Counted from the first letter of the stretch, positions 21,601 to 34,316 are shown. The stretch: 64,000 nt of DNA from Sphaerulina vaccinii (GCA_022570795.1 JAKUDP010000004.1:1488001-1552000); one strand, 5' to 3'. Translations and numbers: made by a program. Notes: generated from the letters alone by a model not told the origin.

Positions 21601-23617
21601 ATGGCTGGTTTGTTCAGCAAGTTCAAGCTTGGAACCCAGCGACCACGAAGAGAAACCATCGCTACGAATCACGAATCGCAATCGCCAAGGGTCATACCTG
21701 ATGTTTACCGCAAGCTAGACTCCAGTGAGAAAGAGATCCGCCTGTTATATGTGCAGGCCGGACGAGCGAAGGATCCGATCACTTGCGAATTCAGGTATAC
21801 TAGCTTGACTCACCATGTCCATGACGCTTACGAAACGATCTCCTACGTCTGGGGCGATGCCAGTGTGCGTGGCGTGATTCACGTCGAGGGGCAACAGCTC
21901 TCTGTGCCCGCCAGCTCGGAAGCCGTCCTGCAACACTTTCGACGACCGAAGGCTAGCCGAACGTTATGGATTGATGCCATCTGCATTAACCAGACCGACA
22001 CTGAGGAACGTACGCAGCAGGTCGCGATGATGGCAGAGATATACGCCAAAACAAATAAGAACTTGATATGGCTTGGCGAGCCTCATCGTGAGAGCACATG
22101 GAAAACCGAAATGTTGCTACTCGACATCTGGCGTGGCATGCAGAGGCCGACTAAAGATTTCCAGTGCTTATTGGAGACTCTGGTTGACCCAGAGACAGGA
22201 AGGCCCAGGTATCCCGACGGCAATATACTCGATTTGAGAGGTACTAACCGCAATGATCTCGACAAGCTATTGCGCATGTACAGAAGTGCATGGTTCACAA
22301 GGATCTGGGGTATGTGCCTGTAGGAACTCCTAGGCTGTTGATGTGAGGATGCTAACGTCAAACCTACCACTTAGTCGTGCAAGAAGCTGCGCTTGCACCT
22401 CGCAACGAATGCCACTATGGCGATATGTATCTAGATCTGATTTATATCACTAAAGTCGCAGCATGGATATCATACCATCGCAATACCCTCCCCTTCGATC
22501 TGGGTAATGAGACTGGCCTTGAGAACGCAGCTCGCATCTGGGAATTTCAGGACACGGAGCAAGGGCCACACTCTGCTAAGTCGAAGTACCACGAACGGCT
22601 TTCAGGAATCTTACAAACATTGCAAAACTTCCAAGCTACCGAGCCTCGAGATCACATCTTTGCTTTGACTGGTCTGTACATGAAAGTCGTACACAATACC
22701 ATTGACAGGGCCCAGACATCTCCACTGCTTGAGCCAGACTATAGCAGAAGTTTATCAGAGGTCCTTCGTGATGCGACTATCCACACGTTGATCGAAGATG
22801 AGACATTCAGATGTCTTCAGTTTGTGGACTTACGTCTTGACAAGTCTCCAGACCCAGTTGGGTCCCACGCTGGGACCAGCCTCGACTCGACCGACCTCAG
22901 CCTTTGTGGTCGGGATTCCAGTGCTGCGGCGAACGCAACCAGCACTCAATACGCGATGTGATACGCTCACAGACTTGGAAAGACAAGAACGTCCTCATGG
23001 TACACGGACTACACATCGATAGAGTCGATAGAGTATGGCAAGATGTGATCAGTGCCAGCAACAGCGCGGAATACCCTCGTTATGCTCGCCAACTTCAGGA
23101 GATCGTCAAAGCACTACCAGATCGTAGCGATGATTCCGCTACAAGGATCCTTGCTGCCACATTGTGCGAGTCCACCGATCACCAACGACAACCAATCGAC
23201 GCAGCCACGGCTGAGGATCACTTCGAAGCTTGGATCGCTTATGTTGAGAAGAAGAAAGAACGACCGCCGTCATTAGCTGTCTTGGATGCCAAATGGCTTC
23301 CTACCTCGGACAGTACGCTCAAAGCGGCACAGTACAATCATGCCTTTACCAGAGTCTCAGGCAACAGATGTGTGTTCCTTACCGCCAGAGGCCGTGTTGG
23401 TATTGGTCCCAGAAGTACAACACCAGGTGATCCTTTGCTCATTATCTGGGGCTGCGCATGGCCAGTAATCATACATCCTGGAGAAGGGGCAGTTCCGGCT
23501 CAGCTTGTTGGCACTTCGTATGTTCATGGGATCATGCACGGCGAGGTAGTACCAGGTGCTGTTCAAGCTTGTGTCGCAGCTACAGGAAGGTCAGAGCAAA
23601 AGATATTCCTGCGTTAG
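21601..23617 (+). CDS. HET-domain (heterokaryon incompatibility) protein, possibly broken
   Basis: Fungal allorecognition/cell-death type protein. Exon 1 21601-22309 and exon 2 from 22375 are joined by a clear 65-nt intron (GTATGT, CTAACG, TTAG). HET motifs seen: YETISYVWGD, LWIDAICINQTD, IYAKTNKNLIWLGE, SAWFTRIW/VVQEAALA, and later SWVPRWDQPRL and the C-terminal GDPLLIIWG... LVGTSYVHGIMHGE. Between RCLQF and SWVPRW the reading frame changes. A 38-nt intron (22820-22857, GTTTGT...CCCAG, with CTTGAC) would restore phase and give 637 aa. That is shorter than the other introns here, so a one-base deletion near 22850 is an equal explanation. C-terminal half remains open to 23617. Status (gene or recent pseudogene) is unresolved. 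Confidence 0.75.
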
Positions 23618-23766
23618 AATGCCACATGTCCGAAACCGAATGAAGGTGAACATGTTACAATGGCTCTCTAATGTGGTATCTCTGAAATCATATCGCTATC
23701 AGCTGAGTCTTCCTGTCGCATTTCGTAAATCATAATACACTCTATACAGCTCTCAAGCTAAAGCTC

Positions 23767-25602
23767 CTAGACACGGAAAGCTCTGACCAAAGCATTTGGC
23801 TTGCCTTGCTCTGAATAGCTTGCACGCCGCTGTGAAAGATTCTTGGCATCCTGCTCTGCAATGATGTCCTCACCAGTGATTGGGTGATCCATGATAGAAT
23901 CAGTGTGAGGTGCAAAGTGGTTGAAGGCGTAGTAGAAGACGCCCGCAGCGAAGAACGAATAGATGTATCCAATGGCGAACAAGTGCTGGCCACCAATGGA
24001 GACACTGGTGGACTGGTTACCAGCTTCCTGAATGTTGTTGACGAAACCTGGAAGTGGAGGAATGCAGCCGATGAAGAAGGCAAGGACTGCACGCCAGTTG
24101 CTACCAAGCTTTGGTGAGTAGCGGTACATGCCGTTGAAGTTGTACATGTCTGGCACGGAGACATTGCCTCTGCGGACGAAGAAGTAGTCGGTAATCAGGA
24201 TCGAGGTCATTGGGCCCAAGAAGATGGTGTAACCACCGAGGAAAGCGAGGAACTTGGCAGCGGATGCAAGAATCTTCCACGGGACGAAAGCCCAGCTGCC
24301 AATGACAGCTGCAAGGAGTTGACCACGGCGAATGTTGATGTACTTGGGGCAGAACGCCATGAGATCGTTGGCAGCGGAGATACTGTTGGCGCTGATGTTG
24401 ATACCAAGGGTGACGATGATCAGTCCGATAGCGGCAAAGGCAGCAGCAGCACGGCTACCGTGAGTGTTAAATGCGAGCCACTTGTCGAGGATCATGATGG
24501 GGTTCCAGATAACCTCGCCGTATGCAGTCTCGGAGGCGGCAGCAGTGAAGATACCGAGGAGGCCGACGATGGTGAAGATGAATGGGATGATGATTGCCTG
24601 AACGTTCTGTGCGCTTGGCTTGTTGGCATATCGAGAGAAATCGGCGATGTTGAGTCCGAGAGTGGCGTAGTTGCCCAAAACTCCGTTGAGGTTCTGGAAG
24701 AATGCCCATGCGAGGACGGATCCGCTGATCTTGGTGCCTCCAGTGACCACCTCGCTGTTGTTGATGGTACCGCCAGCCCTGCGCAGAGTGTCACCGAAGA
24801 TGGCAAGGAACACAATTGGAGCGATGATCGACTTGAATCCGAAGAAGTACTGGACCTTGGTGTATGGGATACACAGGAAGGGCAGCTGGAGCAGGAAGTA
24901 TAGCAAGAAGGCGATCATGCCACCCGAGGAGATACCTTGGGTCGCTTCTCCAATGTGATCCGGAATGTTCGCGTAGCTTGGCCAGATCGCTGTCAACAGT
25001 ACTGCCATGCATTGACCACCAGTAGTGGTTTGCACACCAAGCCAGACGATAGCCAGGACACAGCGGGAAAGGACGACGAAGTAGCTGAAGTAGTAACCGA
25101 ATGGCATGCGTGCGAGGACCGGGAATGGCGTGTGAAGAGTTGCTCCGATTCTGCCGTTGATCGTGATGACAAGACCCATAAGAGTGTTTCCGAGCACACA
25201 AGCACCGATTGCGTATTTCCAGCTGAGGCCGATGGCGATCATGGAGGAAGCTGGATATCCTGGTCAGCCGCTACTCCGTAGAACCATACGTGACATTGAA
25301 TATCCAGCTGTAGTGCACTTACCGACTTGCCAGTTGGAAACAGCCCATGCATCAGCCATCCAGTAGGCAACGTATGCCTTCCATGTCCATGTGCGCTTTG
25401 ACGGAGGGATAGGATCGAAATCGGCGTTGGATGCATTCTTCGTGGCAGCAAAGCTGCTTTCTTCTTGACGGACAGCAAGGCTGAACCCAGGTAGGCGGCT
25501 TCGAAGCTTTCCTACTTGACCAGCTGCTACGGGTTGATCGAGGTCGGATGAGGTCGAGCTTGGCTTCTCAGCGTAGTACGCAGTCTTCCCGTCTGAGGCC
25601 AT
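23767..25602 (-). CDS. NCS1-family nucleobase/uracil permease
   Basis: Plasma-membrane symporter for uracil, uridine, allantoin or a related nucleobase. Exons 25602-25323 and 25250-23767 (587 aa; Fur4-type proteins are 550-650). Seen: a cytosolic N-terminus ending PIPPSKRTWTWKAYVAYW, then about 12 hydrophobic helices, with the NCS1 marks GLSWKYAIGACVLGNTLMG, RIGATLHTPFPVLARMPFG, GIQ-like WLGVQTTTGG, NGVLGNYATLGLNIADFSRY and GPMTSILITDYFFVRRG. The cytosolic C-terminus has an acidic PITGEDIIAEQDA stretch and ends QGKPNALVRAFRV. The intron is 72 nt with GTAAGT. The helix order suggests the Fur subfamily, but specificity cannot be read from the sequence alone. Confidence 0.9.
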
Positions 25603-27784
25603 TGTGGGCTGTATTGCTTGACGATGATACTAATGAGTGGATGTGGTCCGACTGGGGCCTGTCGTGGTTGTATATGTAGTAGTCTGTGCCTCTCTATGAT
25701 TATGCTTTCAGCATAGGGCTAGTCCGAAGATCCAGAAAAACTCAAGCATGCATGGCATGCAGAGAGTGACGCCGCTGGCTGTCGAGTTTCTGTACTGTGA
25801 GTGGCTCCGTTGCATCTAGACGGCTTTTGATGGGCGAGACAGCTCGGTGCAGAGATAAGAAAGTCGCTGTAGCCAATGCTTGTGAAGCGTGAGCGCTGAT
25901 AGACTAACCTCATCGGGGCGGCGTGGTCTCCACTGTCGCGTGAGCGATGTGCACTTATCCGTGGGGAATAAGCAGGGCAGTAAGAAGCGAGAAAGATCCT
26001 ACGATTGACTCGATGGCATCGAGTAAAATCTGTCCAGTTCTGTGCGCGCAGACGGCGCGCCAATCCGATACCCTATCTTTTCGAAGTCGGTACCGTGGGA
26101 GTAGCTCGTGCCGCCGGCAGCTCTCTGTGGCCGCTGGCACCCGAACAGCACTTCCACACCTCTGTCCATCTCGGAGATCTGATGAAGTTCATGTGCTGAG
26201 CATGGATGGATGTAAGCAGGGGCTGAAGTGCTCGAGATTCTGGTCGTAGCCATTGACCTTAGGCGTTCGCCGCAACATTCGTCCCTTGCGCTCTGCCCAC
26301 GACCCATACGACGACTTCGATATCACAGCATCAGGCCATCGGGCACCGATCGATGCAAGCTATCAAGCTGTGCGCACATGATATCGTGCCACATCATTGA
26401 GGCGCTGAAAGAGTGAAGATGTGCGCAAAAGGAAAGCTCAGATTCAGGTGTCGATGGGACATGCTCTGATGGCAGATCAATTACCTGCAGCAGAAGCAGT
26501 AACCATCTCTCTCTACAGCTTGGCGGGGAGTCGGAGGCCTCTATCGGCTGCTCGAGGTGTGGCACTCGGCACGTTGCATACGCATAGCGCCAATCTCGTC
26601 CTCAACGGAGGATGGCGCTGCGACTCGGCGGCTCGCATCTGTGTGGCCGTAGGATCCATATGCGAGAGGACAAGCTCATCATTGAGCTCTTGATATCGCT
26701 GCTGAAGATCATAGCTCGTGGTCTCGCTCGTCACAGGCCGGTCTGATAGTCGTGATCTGCTCTTTTCATGGTCTTGCACCCACGGGTCGAGGCTATGGAG
26801 ATCGGGTTCTCGCGCTTCGTGGCTCCTCAAACATGACATTGACCTGAGCATTGGCACTGAGAACGGCACACTGGACGTCTGGAATGCGTACGCTATCATG
26901 CCGAAATCGGAGATTCTGCAGAAGGGGCATCGACAGAGTTGAATGCTGCTGCTGCTCGACTGCGAAGATTCTAACTTCAACGCCATTGTTGCTAGGCATC
27001 TCGAGACATTGACTACTCAGCCAAGCTATCACGTCTCCGGATAGACATTCCAAGAATGCCATTCAGTGAGTGGCTTTGTCATTACATACGTTCTTTCCTG
27101 AATGTCTGAGATGAGTACTATTGCCTGAACATCTAATATTCAGATGGCCCATCGGCGCAGGTTGACTGTGTTGCAGAGATACCGACTCAGTGAGAGCCAC
27201 ACGCGATCTTGGCCTCGACAAGACTTGAACAGATGCTGTTCAAGACGCTACAAGTTCGACGTGTCGGCTGTCATTGCAGGACTATTTCATGAATGGCGTG
27301 CCAACTTCTCTGCGACGCGCTAAATCAGAAAAGTATAATGAAGCATCTCCGATCCTGCAGCACGTGTCGACGATCATCAAGCTGTGCCCAATCTGGCAAG
27401 CCCAATGGCCCATTGGGTGCATTACTCGAAAGTCTGACGCTATCACTACTGCAACTACAAGGTATGCCAGTGTTGCATCCACGAATGGCTGTTCGAATGT
27501 CCCCAGCTCTGCCAGCGTGCTGTCCTCGAATTGAGCAACTAATGACGGACTTGTAGCATGATAGCATGCACAGCGGCGCTAACATGCTAGAAGCACACGA
27601 AATAGTTGAGCTACACGTCCAGTGGCTGGAGTCAAGGACACTGACTTCGCCGGCGCCGGATGCCTCTGACCTCAGTCTGCGTATTCGCAACTGACGAGAG
27701 TATGAAGGATCGGCATATATCTGCTGGACGTCTCCATCTGCGCGACTCTCAGCACTCCTCGGCCTTGACTCCAGCACTCTCGCT
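25603..27784. other. Intergenic region, about 2.2 kb
   Basis: The largest gene-poor stretch of the left half. A minus frame of 157 codons (26986-26513) contains CRCPFC, but has no second ligand pair, no family resemblance and poor composition. Other frames are shorter. I see no transposon ends or tRNA. It carries the permease promoter on one side and that of the secreted protein on the other. Confidence 0.4.
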
Positions 27785-28804
27785 ATGCAACTTCTACTTG
27801 ATGTTGTCGCTCTTGCGGCAACGCTCGCCAGTTTCCTCCCAACTGTAACGGCGCAATGTCTGAACCAAGTCGCGGTCTACAACCCGAATCTTCGAACAAT
27901 GAGCTCAAACACCACCTGGTTCATTGTTCCAGTACCACAAGCTGCCGCCCAGAGCGCAGTGGACTCCTCGTTTCCAGGATATGGTCTGAAGCTGCTCGAT
28001 GTGCCTAACGACCCCAATGTCTTTCCACAAGGCTTTCCAGCTGGCTTTCATCCCGTGATGGTCAGTAGCGGCCGGACAGACGATATCAGGATATCGGCGT
28101 TACAGATCGATGGCGCTCTGCTCCAAGGCACCATCTATGTAACTTATGTTAGCAAGGGAGGCAGTGCGACACCTCTCGCGGCACAAGCTAGCTCATACAG
28201 TAAGCTTTGGCTGAAGGCACAACATCACTTCATATAAGCTAACAAACTGTTAGTCGCTGGCGAGAATGGACCTTTGCCGAATGGACTAGTGCCTGCAGTC
28301 GCATCTCCCTTACTCTTCGCCGGGAATCCGATACGTCTTGGTCAATTTGTGCCTATGGCTGACGCCTACCAGTCTGATGGCAACGGCATCTCCAGTTTCA
28401 AGGTCGCGTGGACGATCGTTCCCAATCCTACCTCTGGTCCTGGTGTCTATCCCGAGGCGTACGACAGCACGTTCACTACAACCACTTCTCCTCGATATAG
28501 TGCAAGGACATTCAAGGCATTGATCAATCAGCCAATTATCGTTCCTAGTGGGATGTGTCAGAGGAACACGTACTATTTCAACAATGCGACAGCTCAGCCA
28601 GTCTTCAGACATGGGAATGTAACGTTGGGACCAGGAGCAAGTGGAGCCAGTCCTTTGAACAGTGCTTTGCAGCAGGCGAGTCCTGATGGGAGTGGAGTCT
28701 ATGCTGGTGTTGAAGGATACTCAGCATGTGCTCAGAATGTGGGCAATAACCCGGAAAACTGCGATCAAGCTGGACGCAACGTTGACCCAGCATCGTTGCA
28801 GTGA
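27785..28804 (+). CDS. Secreted protein of unknown function
   Basis: Exons 27785-28199 and 28254-28804 give 321 aa; the intron is 54 nt with GTAAGC, GCTAAC and TTAG. A signal peptide is clear (MQLLLDVVALAATLASFLPTVTAQ, cut after TAQ), followed directly by CLNQVAVYNPN. Motifs that look conserved: SFPGYGLKLLDVP, FPAGFHPVMVSSG, GTIYVTYVSKGG, NGLVPAVASPLLFAGNPIRLGQF and AYQSDGNGISSFKVAWTI. Several NxT/S sequons are present, as are six cysteines in the mature part. The sequence has the look of a beta-rich extracellular protein found in plant- or surface-associated ascomycetes; I cannot name the family. It ends only 82 bp from the isocyanide synthase relic, tail to tail, so it may or may not have belonged to that locus. 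Confidence 0.8.
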
Positions 28805-28885
28805 GGGAATGACGAATATGAAGCGAAAGGCTTGGACGGTCTGACAGCATTGCATAACTAAGTACCTTGGACGCTCCAACATTGC

Positions 28886-31016
28886 TCAATCAAAATTGAT
28901 CATCCACAACTCCCGATCACAACCAGCATTAAAATCACTACGCGTATGATGCGATAAGACATTATCGTTGATAAGCAAATCACCCTTCTGCCATGCATGC
29001 CAATACACCACCCGTCGATCATGTAGCAAATCTGTCAAAGCCGTGCAAATAGCCTCACTATCCCACTTCTCATCATCACTAGAATTCTCAATCTCAACAT
29101 ATATTGGAGCAAAGCTCGTCTTCGACTACGGCCAAGGCTCATGGAAGCGCAAACAAGCCTGCCCGTACTTGGGTGATCTACCACGAGAGGCAGACCACGA
29201 AGTACCGTAGCGTCGAAGGATGACGTTGAGACGCTCCAAGTCAGATTGCGAAGTTTCTCTATAGGCAGATCTTGTGGCAGGTAGCGGGCTACTAGCGTAG
29301 AAGTGGAGAAGAGCGTAAAGCCGGTATCTGGTGGCGATGTAGTGACGGATGTGAAGACTTGGAAGCCCGGTGGTGTTGACACAAGTTCCTCTGTGCCATC
29401 GGCTCGTTGGCGTTTCTCGGTTTTGAAGAGTCCGTCGTAGTGGAAAGGCATCCATTCGGCTGATAGGACGTTATTGAGACCACGGCTGTTGGCACCGCCG
29501 TCTTTGACTTCTAGGACGAGACCATATTTCCAGCCAGTGGGTGTGCCTAGGTCATGCGCCTTCTGGATGAAGAGTTCTCGATCTCGTGTTTTCGCGAAGC
29601 CTCGGAGGATGACAGGGGAGTTTATTTGCGCCAATGCGCGCTCCTTCGAGCCATCGACATCTTCGATAGAAAGGGCGTTGGTGCCAGCAGCAGGTCGTAG
29701 CATGAGACCTGCTGAATACAGGGGTTCGCATTCGATGCCTCCTTTTTCTTGTCCCCATGATAGTAGATCACTCTTCTCTCGGTAGAAGCTGGGTTTGCCG
29801 TCTTGGAGCACGAGTTCGTAGCGGTCATCAGCATCGAAGGTTGCACGATGTCCTGTGGTCGTGGTACCGTTGAGGTTGAAAGCTATACAGCAGTGCCATG
29901 GCGTAGTGAAGGACGTGTCTGTAGGCAGGACGCTAACAGAGATCTTCTTCTCCGATAGCTCGTTCGAAGGGTGGATTGACAGTCTGATGTAATCAGAAAA
30001 TGTGCCTCTCACAGCACCTGCAAAAGCCTAGATCCACGTTAGCTACAGTATTACACACGAGAGAGAGATGACATGATTTGTCTTACATCACCTCTAAACA
30101 GCATCTGCTTTGCGACATACTCGACTCCCTTCTTGTACTGAGACTTTGACATCTTGGTCCCCACAGGATACACATCTTGTAAATCAGTCATAAGAAACTT
30201 GATGTATCCTCTATACGTGAGGCAAGTGTCCTCATCTTCATGGATCTTCGTCGAGACATCGTAGTTGGGATTGCCGAATTGCGAGAGAAGGGCATGTCGG
30301 AAGTTGGTCGCATTGGAAATGTACTTGATCTGGTCCAGCTCATCTGGTATGTTGATCTTGGCAAGGTCCTTCAGTCGCGAAAATTGGATGTGCTTAAAGC
30401 CCTTGTCTGCAGCCATAGCGCGCAAGGCTTCACCATAAGCCCACACGGAGCTGTCTGGCACACCCAGGAGGTCTATCGCCAACGTCAGTTGTGTTATTAA
30501 CCATATCATCAACTATGCATACCATTGTAGACGAGCCCATCCGAAATGATCATGAGGCGAACCTGGCTTGTAGACCTGCGCGATGGCAGCACACATCCCA
30601 TTCATGTGCGCCAGAGCGAACTCTTCGGCCTTGTCAGGAAGCTGCCCCAGTACCTTAGAGCTGGTCTTCGGTGACTTGAACGGAAATGCAGGCAAACACA
30701 TCAAGATTGGTTCTGATGCCGAGATCTTGGAGTGTATCTGATCGAGAAACTTGGTGCTAGAATCCTGGACTCCATCCCGTCGCGCTGAGAGCTTATATCG
30801 ATTGATAATGGTCAAGATCCGTGAAGCAAGTGCCTGGCTGTCGCCATTGGATTTGTCCAGCTGTTCGTCTGCTACGACTGGCTTTACCTCCTCCGAAGCG
30901 TGCGAAGATGTTTCATTCGATCGAGACCACTTTCCTAGAATGTATTTGGACCATGACATGGAGTGTCGAGAGGGTTCGGAGTCGGTCTCGCTGTTGGAGA
31001 TGATTCGGCCTGGCAT
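28886..31016 (-). pseudogene. Isocyanide synthase - TauD dioxygenase fusion, decayed
   Basis: Homologous to fungal Dit1/PvcA-type isocyanide synthases fused to an Fe(II)/2-oxoglutarate TauD dioxygenase (the XanB type). Pieces: 31016-30523, 30472-30087 and 30027-28886. The Dit1 part shows PILMCLPAFPFKSPK, LMIISDGLVYN, DLLGVPDSSVWAYG and DYIRLSIHPS; the TauD part shows PVILRGFAKTRDRE, WMPFHYDG (HxD) and VSTSSFDATVLRGLP. Lesions: a frame change at about 30558-30562 just before the RLMIIS block; a frame change at about 29155-29158 after HPSTGR; and an in-frame TAG at 29128-29126. Beyond them the frame stays open to a TGA at 28888 and still contains LSHHTRSDF, the second His and Arg of the TauD site. 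Both introns keep good splice sites. Not expected to make a working enzyme. Confidence 0.85.
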
Positions 31017-31907
31017 GTTGTCAAGAGAGTTGACTATTAGCTTTGGAAAGCTTCAGGCGGCTCATTGGAAGGAAGTGTAAGCATTGACTTAGTGTCTTGT
31101 GCGTCTGTTTAGCAGTACTTGAGGTCGCTTTGAAGCCTTAACGTGTTGCCAGGAAGGCCCTAGCCTTGCAGAGTGATTGCCATCAAAGACTTTCTGGCTA
31201 AGGAAACCAGTCATGCACTACCACGCACCAAGTGCATGCACCACGGCAATGTGTCTGTTTCTGTAAGCAAGTCCTGATGAGGTCCCATCGCTATCACGAC
31301 CATAGCATTCACGATGCAGACGAGTACATCGCGACATTCAACAAAGTGGTCCCCGAACTCGAAGCGATCCAATTTCGCGAAGTTGTGACGTTGGGGCCAG
31401 AATACTCGATCGGCATCGGCCACGGCTGGCTCTTACCATCAGACGAGAATTGCTGATGTTTGCACAAGCGAAGTTGAAGTGGATCGGAGCTTCACAGGGA
31501 GGAAGACAACAACCAGGCCAAGCCACTTGGCAATCAGCCGCCCGTCCGTCCACCCGAGCCTTCTTTACACTCTTGTTTCACTTGCTGCTCCACCTAGTAT
31601 ACTTAGAGGCTCGTGCACAGACGCTTCTCTCGCTTGAGTCGTATGTCGTTTGCGTGAGATAAACGTCACCTCAAGCACATGGCAAGCTCAAACGTAGCTC
31701 GCCTATGCTGTCTCGCGAACATTCATCGATCGTCGGTGGCGAGTCGAAGAACGTCTCAGACGTTAGCACCGGCGAAGCCAGTCTGTCTATCTGTGATCAG
31801 TCATCTTGAAGGTGTTCTGCTTTGCGGACTGTCCCAACAGCTCGATCATCTTTATCCTTCCATTGCATACCCTGAAACTCAGCTTACCACAAGTCGAGAT
31901 CGCAAAC
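31017..31907. promoter_or_regulatory. Divergent intergenic region of the relict metabolite locus
   Basis: Lies between the isocyanide synthase relic (minus) and the FAD monooxygenase (plus), so it must hold the ancestral promoters of both. Short open frames on both strands have no motifs. No TATA box or recognisable operator stands out. Confidence 0.4.
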
Positions 31908-33673
31908 ATGGTTGGCCCAACTGCTGTCGTTGATGAGCAGGTCGATGTCGTTATTGTTGGAGGTCTGTCTTCTTGGAAGGCTATGCGAAGGAGCTTCGAC
32001 TGACATGAACAGGTGGACCTACTGGTCTCCTCTCGGCGATGCTGATGCGCCAATTGGGCACTTCAGTATCTGTTATTGGTTAGTTCGATGTACTTGAGTT
32101 GGCAACCATAACCTGACTCGTCACAAGACCCCAAATCTGGACCACTCCAGCTAGGTCGCGCAGATGCGCTCAACGCAAGAACACAGCAGTACCTTCAAGT
32201 TGCTGGTGTGCTCGAAGAACTTCGCGCACAAGGCATCGAATGCAATACAAGCTCAACTTTTGGAGATGGTGAATGGAAGTCACGCCAGAGCCACTGGTGG
32301 ACCGGACTGCAGCACTGCCTGCACAAGTGCTTCTTGATGATCGGACAGCCGGAGGTCGAGGCTGCTCTTCATAGCCACCTTGACACGCCAGTGCATTACA
32401 GCGAGAATGCAGTCTCGATTACTGAAGACAACCAAGGCGTGACTGTGACTACTGACCTTGGCAGAACCATCCGTGCTCGATATGCTATCGGCGCAGACGG
32501 AGCTCGATCAATGGTTCGAGCCTCTCTGGGCATCAGTTTCACAGGCACAAAGCCTGAGATGATCTGGGCAGTTTTAGACACGTTCATCGACACAGACTTC
32601 CCGGTCTGCTCAGAGATCGTCACGTTCCAGCTTAACGAGCAGTCCAGAGTATCCTGGATACCTCGCGAGCGTGGCATGGCGCGGTTCTACGTTCTTCTCG
32701 ACGGCGAGATCACCCAGGAGAAGGCAGAAGCCTCGATCCGGGCACACATGGCGCCTCACCGCGTGGACTTCCGAAAGACCGAATGGTTTAGCACCTTCGA
32801 GAGTACGTATACACTATGTTGCCGAGATGAACTCGGCCGTGCTAAACAATTCTTAGTCATAGAGCGCATTGCCTCGACATTCGTGTCGAAGCAAGGTCAA
32901 GGTCGCATCCTGCTCGGTGGTGATGCCGCACATGTGCATGCCGTGAATGGCGGCCAAGGGCTCAATACTGGCATAGCAGATGCAATGGCGCTAGCCTGGC
33001 GGCTTTCTCTGGTGACCAACGCTGCTTCACCGGTATCCGCCCAGGTAGCGAGCTCGCTCATCCAGAGCTACGACACAGAGCGACGCACAGTAGCGCAGGA
33101 CGTCATCAACGTTGCTGCTCGACTAGTGCGGGAGACGATGGGCACTGCCAAGCAGTATGTTGGCACTATCGAGAAGAGTGCCGGCTATATTACCGGTATG
33201 TTGCGCAGGATCATTCATCCGTTCGGTACGTGATCACTGACTCGCGCGTAGGGATGGGAGTCACATATGATGGAATCGGCTCCACCTTAGTAACGGAATC
33301 CGAGCGTGGAATCTGGAAGGCTGGCCGACGATGCCCAGACATTATACTTTCTTCAGCTGGCATCCCGGAGCCTCAACGGCTGTACGACACTGTTGTGTAT
33401 GGACAATTCTCGGTCCTCTCCGTTGGCGGTCCACTTCGCGACTCCTGGCCAGAATTCCCCGGAACTACTAAAAGATATACTCTCCTGCCTGTTGCAGATG
33501 GTCTCCCTGGCGCCGGCGATAGCTCTGGAGAGAGCACGTCGACCTACGAGTCTCAGGATGTGCATGCAGATGAGAGCTTCGTGGTAATCGTGCGACCAGA
33601 CATGTACATTGGCTGTGTAGGCTCGGAGGATGATGCCATGTCCTATTTGTCGCAATCTATAGCATCCAAATAG
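31908..33673 (+). CDS. FAD-dependent aromatic monooxygenase, last intron abnormal
   Basis: PHBH/phenol hydroxylase-type flavoprotein. Exons 31908-31962, 32013-32078, 32128-32802, 32857-33225 and 33252-33673 (528 aa). Seen: VDVVIVGGGPTGLLSAM (Rossmann, split by intron 1), ADALNARTQQYLQ, YAIGADGARSMVR (DG motif), GRILLGGDAAHVHAVNGGQG (GD motif) and a thioredoxin-like C-terminal domain ending MYIGCVGSEDD. Intron 3 is 54 nt, a multiple of three without stops, so it is easily missed. Intron 4 would be 26 nt (GTACGT, ACTGAC, GTAG): its parts are in place but it is far below a normal length, and unspliced reading stops at 33231-33233, removing the last 140 residues. Either the intron shrank by deletion or the gene is now truncated. 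Neighbour of a dead isocyanide synthase. Confidence 0.8.
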
Positions 33674-34316
33674 TACAATTGTACTTCTCTTTGATGGTGC
33701 AGGACGAATATGGTACTTCCAACTCCATAGGATCGGACCGTGTATGCCGAATGTAAGTTTGGCAGCGTCGGCACGCTCATCAAGTGTTGTGAGAGTACAT
33801 ATGGCGAGGACGCCCCATACCAGGGTATTGAATACATTCGGTCACCAGAACCGACGCAGAACACAAGCGTTCGACCGGCTGCGGGATCTGCAAAAGTGTT
33901 GCTCGTGGTGCTGTGTCAAAAGGCGACGATGTGGCCACATCAGCCGAGGAAAGTGGTACCCGCGCCGAGACATTCAACCATGCTGTGTAGATCATAGGAG
34001 GCTGAGACACTAACAACCCACTGATGAGTGGGCACGAGCAAGCGTATATGCATGATCTGCAACGGCGTGATGTACTGCACAGATATTCTCCACATGTTCA
34101 ACGCTTCTAGCGTGACACTAGATTAGCCTCGTAGTTCGCAAAATGTTTTTGATCCGGTGGAGAATAGCGATCGTATGATGGCGTATGTCGAATTCTGCAA
34201 TGCAATGCAACCTTGGTATCTCTTTCGGTCGGCGACCTCCTAGTCAGCATGGCCACCTGATGGCGAATGTGTCAAGTCTCTAAGATCAGGCTCGAAAGGT
34301 CCATCTTCGCAAAGAC
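33674..34316. other. Intergenic region
   Basis: Between the monooxygenase and the transporter relic. Open frames of 60-90 codons on both strands show no family resemblance. Nothing supported. Confidence 0.4.

Noticed and set aside
24319..24903. 194-codon acidic plus frame
   Set aside because: Antisense of the NCS1 permease; no independent support.
26513..26986. 157-codon minus frame with CRCPFC
   Set aside because: A single cysteine cluster without partner ligands; no homologous block recognised.
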